Part shown: positions 22,285-34,200 of the stretch, one piece after another
Numbering within the stretch: position 1 is the first letter of the stretch
Layout of the letters: the number at the start of each line of letters is the position of its first letter
Assembly: GCA_900491605.1 (NCBI GenBank)
Contig: UESW01003836.1
Span: 430,167-494,166, forward strand
Reading direction: 5' to 3'
Source of the DNA: Calamus simplicifolius
Taxonomy: Eukaryota > Streptophyta > Magnoliopsida > Arecales > Arecaceae
DNA: 64,000 nt
Translations under genes and position numbers: made by a program
The notes under the pieces: generated by a model
The model's input: only the letters and a program-made list of their open reading frames with translations
Databases searched by the model: none
Told to the model about the DNA's origin: nothing

Positions 22285-25200
22285 CTACCAAGGATTTAGC
22301 CATTCTCAATTAAATGTGTTCTAACACCGCATCTGGGTGGAAGAATTTGGCCAGTTAGAAGTTTTGTTCTGGTTCACTTCTAAAAGGACGATAAAATTAA
22401 CTGCCACTGCCCGCACAAAGGTGGCATAGCGGGGTCATGGTGATTGACAATGGCATAATCGGGGTTAAACAAGACAAATATAAATAAATTTAAAAGAAAC
22501 TACGACACTGACATACAAGCTCCGAGCACTTGCAAGAGCAATCAAGAAATTTTGTTCCATGCTTAGACGAAACATCATTAGCACTGCACTTCATGAATTA
22601 CAAAAACAGATTAAATATCCAATTAATAAGACGCATTTTTTAATTTTTAACAAGTACACTACAAAACTCTAGAGAATTGGGTACCTAGCATGCAGAGTGC
22701 TCTCTCTCTCTCTCTCCCCCCCCCCCCCCCCCCCCCCCCCCCCTTTTTCTATCAAGCGCACGGAGAAAGCACCACAAGCTCTTAGCGTATACTAAATTCA
22801 ATTTGCTTGCTTTGTACAAGAGGAAATGCTCTAAATGTGACTGTACAAGTAACTCAAGTTTCAGGGGATCATATAGAACTGCCCTTGGTTCACGGAACAT
22901 CACACTGCCTATTCTTTTCGTCCCTCCTCTTGCCTCATTTTCTATTAGCCCTTTTTGGTGCCAATGAACGCCGTAATGCAACTTTTAAACCCTCATTGGT
23001 TTTGCCGCCTATTCTTGTCACAGACATCCTCTGGTTTGCTGTTCTCATGTCACGCATGCAAGAATCTAATACAGAACTAGACATTCATCACTTCATCCAA
23101 CCTCATCCATTAGATAAAATGAATTTGGTTGGGGCCTCTCGCCACACGCCACATTGGAATACCTAATGGTTATCACCATCTTTTAGTGTTAAACCAGCAG
23201 GGACTGTTTAGATAAGGGAATGAGCTGTCCATGGATAACCTAGAGATGTGGCCAGAATTGAGAGGGTAGAAACAGGATTTGAAGACTCTGAACGTAGTTG
23301 AGGGTTCCACAAAGTGCACCATACCAAGAAGATAGGATATTGGATTCTATCATGAAGGTGATTCCACTAAACCCATAGGATATTGAATTCTATCATGAAG
23401 GTGATTCCACTAAACCCATTTTTTGGTCTCTCTATAATTTTCCTGACGAGGAATTTTTCCTTCTCACCACTAAGTTGTCCTCACCAGCAGCCCACATAGG
23501 AGAAAATCCAGAAATGATTTGTTCGGGCATCCCAAAAAATTCTTTACCTCATTGTCCTGCTGCAATCATTCATATTTTCCCATATCTGTAAGGGCATTAC
23601 CAATGCAAATTTTAGCATCTGGTCCATTTAGCATTTACAGGCAATTATCCAGATGCTAGCGTATCAACATGCACATGCATAATTCTTAAGTAGTCAGTAC
23701 CGTGTCTTACAAAGCAGTATGTACGGCTAAGTTCGTTCACATGAAGCCTTCCAACGTCTGGGTGTCCCTCTATATGGATTTATGGTTGGTCTGCATAGCA
23801 TATGCCCAAGCGGCCAGCAAACACCCAAGCCCTGGCTTTGTGGTCCTCCACCTCTTATAAATTCTCTTTTATTCTGATTTTTATTGAGCTGTCTTCAGTG
23901 TTTCTGCTCTTTTGTTTATTACTACATATTTTTTTGTAAAAAAAAAATTGTAAACTACAAACTGCATAGGCATCAGCCCGAGTGATCGCATCTCTAAGCA
24001 ACACCTTGAACATCTGCATACCGATCACTTTTTGAAACTTCAGCCACTAGATAACCTATTCAGATGCTTCACGTTTAACAGATGCAGAGGCATTTTTTAT
24101 TCCCTAAATATATTGATAGTTCCATTCTCAACGGTGCTGTTCATCCAATTCTTCATTCCCTAAACAAGCAACTTTATAAACATACTGTTAAACCTTTTTG
24201 CTTGTGCTTGTCACATCAATTTTGTACCGCCAACTCTGCAGCTTTTCTTTACTTCAATTATATCCTTGATTAGATCTATTGCTGCGAAAATCCGCTCTCA
24301 ACTCGGGTGCAGTTCGACTCCGGATTTGGACGCTGATCTTTCACCCGGATGAAACCTGTAAGACACTCCTCACGCAGAGAGTATCTTGGGTGGCCCTCTA
24401 CGGAAGACCCTTCGACGCCCAAGCCAATAAAGATTTACAGCAAGCAGATATGAGAAGGCTCTCGCAGAAGAGACCCTCAAGAAATGGCCTCTCGAGAGCT
24501 TAAAGCTTGCTTGAGCTTTAATGGAGTTTTTTTAGTCATAGTGTCAATGCCAGCGTACCTGAAGAGATTTAGGACCAAGGTATTTATAGGCGATCACCTG
24601 ATTCCTTGGATGCGTCATGGGGGTCCAAAACCGTTCAGATTCGAATCAGATTCGAATCAAGTTTGTTATGAGACCGGTAGTATCAGTATCTAGTTACTTA
24701 GAGAATTGACGGCTAAAGGAGCTGGTTGATGCTTTGAGATTCAGTGATTTTATAGGTTCTAGGCCACTTCCAATTTTGCTAGCATAATTTTTCCGCTCAA
24801 GGTCGTTGGGGGCTTATACGGCTGAAATCTTGTCAAACTACTATGAATTCGAACTCTCCCGCACTTGATTCCACAGAGGTTCGAGGGCTCTTCGGCCTAG
24901 CTGAAGTACAGAAATAGCCTGGCTCCGCTGAGGCATTTGAATGCTTCGGTCTGGCCGAGGTATAAGAACGGTTCAGTCTGACCGAGGCATAAAATATTTC
25001 GGTGCCATTGAGTAAACGAGGATAGAATGCCTCAACGATAGCTCGGGCCCGTCGAGGCATGAGAATGGTTCGGAATGATTCAGTCTGAGATGGCTTGGTC
25101 TTGCCGAGGATGGTTCAGCTCTGCCGAGGACGGTTCGCTTCTGTTGTTTTCTAAATATGACAGCAGGTTGATCGAATATCTCGAGTGGTTTCGACCTTTT

Positions 25201-28200
25201 TGTCGTGTGCACAAGCGTTGGCGCGATAGCAATTTTACCCCTCATGACATGCCCCTCACTTCTTAGTCCGAGGCATAGGCTCGGACGTAGGAAGTAGAAT
25301 TTTGAACGGCTTTATTTGATTAGAGAAATTTGAACAGGCGGGGTGTGCTTTGAGGCCCTCATAAATGCTAGGCCGTCGCTCCATTTCTTCTCGTCGCACG
25401 AGGAGGAAAACCCCTCACCTTCTGCTGCTCACCATGGACAGAATGGCGCATGGCAAGTCCAAGATTTGGCAGTGCATGAGGACTTTTGTCTTGTTAAAAT
25501 GGTTTAAATAGAAGCGAGAGGCGAGCGGTGGATTACCTTCTGTTGCGCTTCTTTGTCTTCTTCCTTCGAAAATCCTTATCTTAGAATCAGACATGACCGA
25601 CGCTTCTTCTGATCTCGGAGATAGGGGACGCCCTATCGATTCGGCCTCGACTATGACGATTACATATCTAGAAAGGATCCATCGAGAATACTGGTTTACC
25701 AACGACATTCAGATGCGAGTTCCCGGTCTCGGACAGAGGGTGCTTGATCAGTTGGAGTCAGGGATATTCTTTTATGAAAAAAGCTTCAAGGTGGGGCTTC
25801 GTTTTCCCCTTAACCTGCTGGTGAGCGATATAATGAAATATTATGGTGTTTGCCCAATGATGATTACGCCGAATAGCTGGCGTTATATCATCGGATTCAT
25901 TTCCTTGTGCTCGTTCACGGGAATCACAACGACGGTTCCTCTGTTCCGGGCTTACCATAGCCTCACATCTTCTAAAGATTCTTCTTGGCACTACATCGGG
26001 CCTCGAAAGAATTTTAAGAGGTTTTCGAAGGTTCCGACTTCTGTTAAGGGATGGAAGTCGCAATTTTTTATTGTCGAATGGAACGATGCGGTCGACTTTC
26101 CTCGTCAATGGGGACCTCTCCCCTCGGATCCAAACCAGCGTCCGACGCTATCAGTAGCGGAGGACTTCGACATTCTATACAGCAGCAAAGTGGTCCCCAA
26201 CGATGCCCTTTTGACTGAAGAGGCCCTCTATAATGCCGGGCTAAGTCGAGTCAACCCTTTAAATAAGTGTGACATCTCCTTCATATCCGGATGTCTTTGC
26301 AAAGACGTAATTGATTGTTCTATTACTTGCAGGGATTAGATTTGAGTTTGAGGCTCAGATAAGAGGGGCGCTCGCAATTGACTATGGTGGTTCGAGCAAA
26401 AGAAGAGGCGCCAAGCGCCGTCGTACTGCCTCATCGACCCCTACGAAAGGGAAGAGGGCCAGGTCCGAGTAGAGGAGACCCTCTTCTCCCTCCAGATTGC
26501 AATTGGCTCTACCGAGCCATTCACAAAAAATAATTGAGCCTCAACCTTCGAGCTTGTCGACCCCAGCCCTAGCATGGGATTTGAGAGACAGCATCTAGTA
26601 ATGAGGCCGGAGAAGTTGCGGCTCAGGCGGTGCAGGAGCATGACAACCCGCATGAGCCGACAGGTGAGGATTTTCGGATGACAGGATTCCTTTATCCTAT
26701 GGTTGCCGATGTACCTTACCCTAAAGGGGAGGGCTCCATAAGCCAGTAGAGGTTGAGAGAGGCTTTCTTCGAGGATCGGGCGGCAGCGCTTGCAGCGAGT
26801 GTCGTTCTACCTCCAGCAGAGACTCCTCCTTGCAGGATCAAAAAGGAAGAAGGGGGAGGAAGAGGTCTACCGGGCGGAGAGAGACTCCCCCGACGAGGAT
26901 GGAAGAGCCGGGGCCTCCTCGTAGGGTCGAGGAAGGAGGGGAAAGAAGAGACCCTCTGGGCGAAGCAGAGGCTCCCCCGACGAGGACGAAAGAGTCGGGG
27001 CCCTTAGGGGTATCGACAAGCGATGAAGAAGAGATAAGTAGGCTTAGTTATCTTCTTGATCCTTTGGCTCGGGGCAACCTTTTCAGTGTTCTTTGCGAGG
27101 GGAGAAATGATATCTACCCTAAAGGGGGAGAGATCAGCCGCCGGGAGATTTCGGTTTCCATTGAGGGATCCGAATTGCCCTCTGACTTGGAAGGCTGCGC
27201 ATTGGTCCCTAATTCAAACATTCTAAGGGATATGAATACTTCCTGCATTCGGGTGAGTTCTCTTCCCTTTTACGTCTCCTCAAATGCTCTGTGTGTTTTA
27301 CCGAACCTAACCATTTGGTTCGATTACAGGCGATTCTTCTTCAGCGAGAACTTTTTAGGCGTCTGTCCACGGTCCAAGAATGCAACAGGCAGATCTCGCA
27401 TGAGGTTGAGGTACTTCGTGCCAAAACAAGTTCGGCCAATCAATACTCGGAGTTGGCTAAAGCACGAGCCGAGCTTGATGAGGTCAAGCGGTCGGGTGAG
27501 GATGCCCGATCCGAGGTATTACGGCTTCGAGCGGAGGTGGCCGAGCTTGGGGAGGCTCGAAAGATGGCCGATGAAGCCCGAACGGAACTGTCGAAGTTCC
27601 AAAGAGAAGCTCAGAGGGAGGTCGACCTCCTTAATAACAGGGCCGTTTCTTGGCCGCTGAAGAAAGATCTCGCCTTGAAGCTCAACTCGAGTCCTATCAA
27701 AAGCAGGTATTCAACCTTACGGCCGAGCTGCATCAGGTGCGATCCGATGGCTCCAAGGATAGGATGGACCTTGAACATGCCTGAAAGGACATAGGCAGAT
27801 GTAGAAAAAAGAGGGAGAATGCTCGAAAAAGAGCTAAGAAGGCCGAAGCCGAGGCTGCTTGCTGCACCAAAGAGGTATGTCCTCTTGCTGTTTTTTGCAC
27901 CATGGTCCATCTCTTTTTCGTAGTCAAAACCGATCTGATCATTTGCTTTGTTTGTCATTTTCATTTTTTTTTAGCTGGACAAAGCCAAAGCCGAGGCAAC
28001 TGATCAAATAAAATAAGGATTTAACCTCGAGCCAAGAGAAGTACTCTGAGCTAGAGCATCGAGTATCCGAGGTAGATAATGAGATTGCTCTGGCAATAGA
28101 AAAATATAAGAACTCGTAAGAATTCGCTCGTGAGCGGATTCAATTTTCAAAGGAGGCATATAAAGTCGGGGCAAGCGAGGTCCGGGCGAGGGTAATTCAG

Positions 28201-31200
28201 AAGTACCCGAACATCAACCTCTCATTTCTGGAGGATGAGGGGTATTATTTTCCATCGCCAACAGCTAAAGCAATGGCAGCGACCTCTCCATCCGATGATG
28301 GCAACGGTGACGAGGATGTCCTCGGCATCGATTTTGAAGTGGCCCCAGAAGGAGATCCGACAGAGGCTCCTGCGGAAATCGTCAGAGAATCGGAGACTTC
28401 GAGACCTGATGTCGAGGAAGCCGGGGTTTCACAAACATTCATCGAGGAGGATCCGTCCTTAGGGCCTATGATAGGATTTAGAGATTTGTCCTCCTGCATT
28501 TTTACTTTATTTTTGTAACATGGATAACATTATGATATAAATGAATCACCTTGTTTTTCTTTCTATGTTTCATTGTTTTGGTGTTTGCATTTTTAATAGA
28601 TTTTTAACTTGTCCACACCTTGCTGAAGTTCAGCCTTCCACAGAGCTAAATGAATCGTCCCGCTCTGTTATCGCTCGGCCTCATTGAGATCATCTCGACC
28701 GAATTTGCCGAAAAACATGACTAGCTGGCTTTGTCGAGGCATAAGAGTTCCCTGCTTTAGCCGAGATGCATGAGGATAGCTCGGCTTTGCCGGGGCAAAA
28801 AGAATGGCTTGGCTTTGCCGAGGTAGAGGGAATAACTTAGTTTCGTAAAAAATAGAGCTATTTGACTTGGTCGAAGCGCAGAACGTGGCTTAGGTTCGCC
28901 GAGGTATATCTTATTTCTTTTCAGGGCATTTATTTTCATTTAATGCCTTATCCTTTTCTATGCAAGTTCGCTTTTCGTATATACCAAGCACTTGATTGCT
29001 ATTGGACCGTGTAATTTTTCGCAGAGGGTTCCCTAGGCCTATTCGTATCCCAAAGATTTGCAAGTTCTTGGCATTTAAGACTCTTGATTTGAGATCGAAA
29101 GAAATCTTCCGCCCTTTCATTACGGTATGGGGAACACGTCCTACACATCTGGAGACGCATCAAGTTTCACCTTGGCACGCCACGTGGCTCCGAGCGCGGT
29201 GTGATTGTGGCGTTTCGAATTCCAGAGTCCCTCCTTTATTAATGGCTATTCTTGGTTTGTTGCCTATAAAAAGGGAGGGGCAGAAGGCGTCTAAGCACAC
29301 CGAAAGAAGGCTTTCTTGCTTTGTGAATTTAAAAGAGACTTTCATGACTTCTTTCTTACTGAGATGAGGGTGGTGAGATCAAATTTTCCTTTTGAGATTT
29401 GGCCTGACCCCGATAGTTGGGGCGATGAAGAAGTTGCTAAAGAGCAAGTAACTCTTAGAGGAGGAGTTTCGGAGGTCATACAAAGAGTGCATAAGGACGG
29501 ATATAGGGGTCATACGGGAAGCGCACGCATGTGCTCTCTGTAGCTCCTTTCACTTGCCATGGGGCCCTACAAACAACTGAAAATGCAATCTTTTAGGGGC
29601 CCCTAGCTTTCACGAGCTTTCCTTCATCCTCAGTCCATCTTGGATGAACACCATGTTGGATCCCTTAGTTCATCCGTCCGAGGGTCCATCGCCCGACTTT
29701 TAATGAGGAAGAAGGTAAAGCAGCACTGGGCCGCTTTCTTTGTTCTTGGGCATTGACTAGCAACTCAGTGAACTCAACAGAATTGTCTGATTTCTCTAAT
29801 TTCTTGGATCGGAAGCAGAAGCAACGTTATCAATCAGAACTGTTCGCCCGAGCTTTTCAACTTATTTTCTTTTATTTCCTGTGCTGTAATGCACTTGTAA
29901 TGCCTCTCAAGAGATTATAATTTTTTATAAGCAATAAAGAAAGGTTTATTTTTGTACCTTTGTCTTTTTGCTATTTTGTTTTTTTCATATCAGGTATTAA
30001 TTTCTTTGTGATGTATTTGTGTCATCCCAACATAAGAATCGTTTGTATGTTCCGACTAAACGGGATGCAGGACGGAAGCACAAGGCCTCCGAAACACAAG
30101 AATACCCAGCAGGGTATCCTTTGCACTATAGAAAAAAGGGGAAACGAACATTTAATGTTCCCGGATCCCGCCTTTCAAATGATAGTACCGGTTCATAATT
30201 GTTAGTAATGTTTTAGGCACTTTGCTTTGGTCAGACGTTTTAGCGATCTGATTTTGCTCAGTCCGTTGCGGAGAGAGTATTTACCTTTATTTAGGTTAGG
30301 GGAAGGCCTGGGCGGCTCTGCCAATTCTTAATATATACTCGATCATACGAAGGATAAAATAGATCTTACCTTACTTTGGTGAGGTAAGAAACGACTTGTT
30401 CAAATTTGTCGTAGCATAAGGAAAAATCGTTTAACCTTGCCAAAGCTTAGTAAGCCAATTCGGCCATGTAAAACATTGGGAGAATCAATCGGTCTTGCCG
30501 AGACTTTAAAAGAATCATTCGGTCGCGCCGAGGCTTGAGGGATTATATTTTACTTGGCACTACCAAGGTACGAAAAGATCATCGGCCCTGCCGATGAGAG
30601 AATCACTCGGTCATGCCAAGGCTTGAGAGATTATATTTTACTTGGCGCTGCCAAGATATGAAAGATCACTCAGCCTGTCAAGGCTAGAGAGAATCACTCG
30701 TCGTGCCGAGGCTTGAGAGATTATATTTTACTTGGCGCTGCCAAGGTATGGAGAGATCACTCGGCCCTGTCGAGGCTTGAGAGAATCACTCGGCCGTGCC
30801 AGGCTTGAGAGATTATATTTTACTTGGCGCTGTCAAGGTACGAAGAGATCACTCGACCCTGTCGAGGCTTGAGAGAATCACTCAGTTATGCCGAGGCTTG
30901 AGAGATTATTAAGTAAAATCCGCTTCTCATTACAGTCTTTGAGAAAAGCAAGTGGAACAAGAACAGTGCAGATTTTGAAAATGAAATTTCGTTGCTGTAA
31001 ATAGAGTGAGTTTAGTGAGGCGTACTTCATTGGTGATATATATGGAGATTATCCGAGCTCCATGTCCTGGGAATAGATTTTTCATCCAGATCCTGAAGTT
31101 TGTAAGTGTCGCCTGATTACCTCAGCAACTTGATAGGGCCCTTCCAATTTGAAGACAGTTTCACTTGTTCCAACGGCTTTGAGATGGATGCCTTCCGAAG

Positions 31201-34200
31201 CACTAGTCGTCGAGGAGAAAGGATTTTCCTTTTACCCTGGTGGAATGGTAACAAGCTATTCTCTGTTGATAAACTGCCATTCCGATTCGGGCCTTCTCCC
31301 TGATTTCTTCTATTAGATCAAGATTGGTCCGAAGTAGTCGTCATTGATTCCTCCGAATAACTCTTCACTTGGGGGGAGGGGAGTCCGATCTCTACGGGAA
31401 TGATGGCTTCCATGCCAAAAGCCATCCTAAACGGAGTTCGACCTATGGGGACCCTCTCAGTGGTTCGATAGGCCCACAGCACGTGATGAAGCTCCTCTGC
31501 CCATCTACCTTGCGCTCTATTGAGCCGGGCCTTAATTCCTTGCAAAAGAGTCCGGTTGGTTACCTTGTCCTCTCCATTGGCTTGAGAATGTCCAACCGAA
31601 GTGAGACAGTGAAAATACCGAGATCCTCGCAGAACTTTCGAAATTTAGGATTGTCGAACTGTCTTCTGTTGTGGGTGATGATGGTGTGCGGAAGGCCGAA
31701 CCAACAAATGATAGATTTTCATATAAAGTCCCTAGCCTGAGCCTCAGTTGTTAAGCAACTGCCTCGGCCTCGACCCATTTGGTGAAATAGTCGATTGCTA
31801 CAAACAAAAACTTCCTCTATCCCGTGACGAGGGGAAAAGGACCAAGAATGTCCATTCCCCACTTGGCAAAGGGCCAAGCAATGATATAGGCGTTAGGTGA
31901 GCGGAGGGGAGCCTCTGAACATTTGAATGTCGTTGGCATGAATCACAAGCTCGGACAAGGTCATCAGCATCTCTTTGCATGGTGGGCCAATAATATCCTG
32001 GCGTAGCACTTGTGGCACAGAGCTTGGCCACCAAGATGATTACCATAGATGCCTTCATGAACCTCTCGAAGAGCATAATCAGCCTCTGACGGGCGAAGGC
32101 ATTTACAGCCGATCATCAAGTAGGACATAGTGAGATGATTGCATCTTCAATTTCCTTGCTTCTTTTCTATCAGCGGGGAATAGTCCTTTGAGATACTTGA
32201 GCATAAGGTCTTACCAGGACGGTTCAGCATCAATCTGCATTATTTGATCAGTATCAGCGATGCTGGACTTTTCCAGGACCTCCAAGTGGAACTTCCGTCA
32301 AGATCCATCGAATCCGTGGTCACCAGGCGGGATAAAAGGTCGGCGCACGCATTTTCAGTCCTTGGAATCTGAATAACTTTAAATTCAGCAAAGCAGGATT
32401 GATCACGCACCTTTTGAAGATACCGAATCATGTTCGGCTCCCGAGCTTCAAACACTCCCCGCATCTGGCCAGCTACCAATTGAGAGTAGATATAGGCATT
32501 CAGCTTTTCAACTTTAAGCTCAAGGGCATGCAAAGTCCAACAAGCAGAGTCTCATACTCTGCTTCATTGTTAGAGGCTGAGAATGAGAAACGAATTCCAT
32601 ACTCGAAGGTTGTTCCCTCGGACTAGTGAGGACCAAACCAGCACCAAAACCGCTTGCGCTAGAGGACCATTGGCGTGGAGCAACCATAGAGCGCTGGGCC
32701 TTGGTTGCTCAGGAGTGTCCGAAGTGGAACCATCTTCAGGTATGGTGCACTCCAGAAGAAAATCCGCTAGGACCTGTGCCTTAATGGCTGGACGAGGTTG
32801 ATATTGGACATCATGCTCACTCAATTCAATAGCCCATTTGGTCATTCTTCCCGATGCCTCTGGACAATGGATAATTGATTTGATAGGCTGGTCAGTTAAA
32901 ACTGTCACAGTGTGCTTAAAATATGGTGGCAACTTTCGACTGATGTTATCAGAGCCAACACCATCTTCTCGAATCGAGTATACCTTATCTCAGCATCTCA
33001 GAGTAATTTACTAACATAATAGATCAGCTTCTGAATTTTGTTTTCCTCTTTGACCAACACAGAGCCGACAGCACCCTGAGAGACCACTAGTTATAAATAC
33101 AGCATCTCTCCCGGCCTCGGGTTACTGAGGAGAGACGGTGAGCCGAGGTATTTTTTAAGATCTTCGAAAGATTTCTGCCAGTCTGAGGTCCATTAAAAGT
33201 TCTTGACCGATCGGAGCACTTTGAAAATAGGCAAACCCTCTCGGCCGACCAAGCAACAAAACGATTGAGGACCACTATCCTTCCAGTAAGACGTACTTCC
33301 TTGATTGACCCTGGAGGCATCATCTGCAGGGCCTGAATTTTTTGTGGATTCGCCTTAACTTATTGAGAGACCATGAAACCCAAGAACTTTACAGAGTTAA
33401 CTCCGAAAGCACATTTGGTTGGGTTAAGCTTCATTTGATACTTTCGAAGTGTTGCGAAACTTTTCGTGAGGTCTTTAATATGCTGGGATGCCTCTATGCT
33501 CTTTACCAGCATGTCATCAACGTACACCTCTATGTTCCAACCGATTTGCTCTTTGAGAACTTTATTGACCAGCCTTTGGTAGGTTGCGCCTGCATTTTTT
33601 AAACCAAAAGGCATAACTCGGTAGCAATAAATACCTCGGTCGGTGATGAAGGCTGTCTTTTCTTCATCTTCGGGCGCCATTTGAATCTGGTTGTAGCCCG
33701 AATAAGCGTCCATAAAAGTCAGCATATGGCTCGAGATTGAATCCACAAGTTGATCAATCCGTAGAAGAGGAAAGCTATCATTTGGGCAAGCCTTGTTGAG
33801 ATCAGTGAAGTCAATGCAGATCCTTCATTTGCGTTTGATTTCTTACCATAACAACATTCGCCAGCCAGTCGAGATAGTTTACTTCCCGAATGAAGTTGGC
33901 TTTAATAAGCTTGTCTACTTCTTCCTCGATAGCCTTTTGACGCTCGGAGCAAAGCTTCTCTTCTTCTGCTTGATTGGCTGAAACGCATGTCCGAGTTGAT
34001 TCCAGGCATGTCCGAAGCGGACCAGGCGAAGACATCGGCATTTCTTCGAAGAAACTCGACTAAATCCTACCGAGGCTTTCCCTTCAGCTGTAACCCGACC
34101 CTTATGGTTCGGTCAGGCCGAGCTTTATCGAGTGGCACCTCCTCCAACTCCTCGGCTAGCTCTCATCGATGCTCGACAAAGTCTTCCCGAGCATCCAGCC

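Larger units (their letters stand above)
22285..24271 (-). other. OTC last intron, right-hand host portion
   Basis: Host intron sequence between the terminal exon and the Tat-type insertion. It includes the C-run and a 43-bp duplication (23334-23419). No other gene is visible. Confidence 0.6.
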
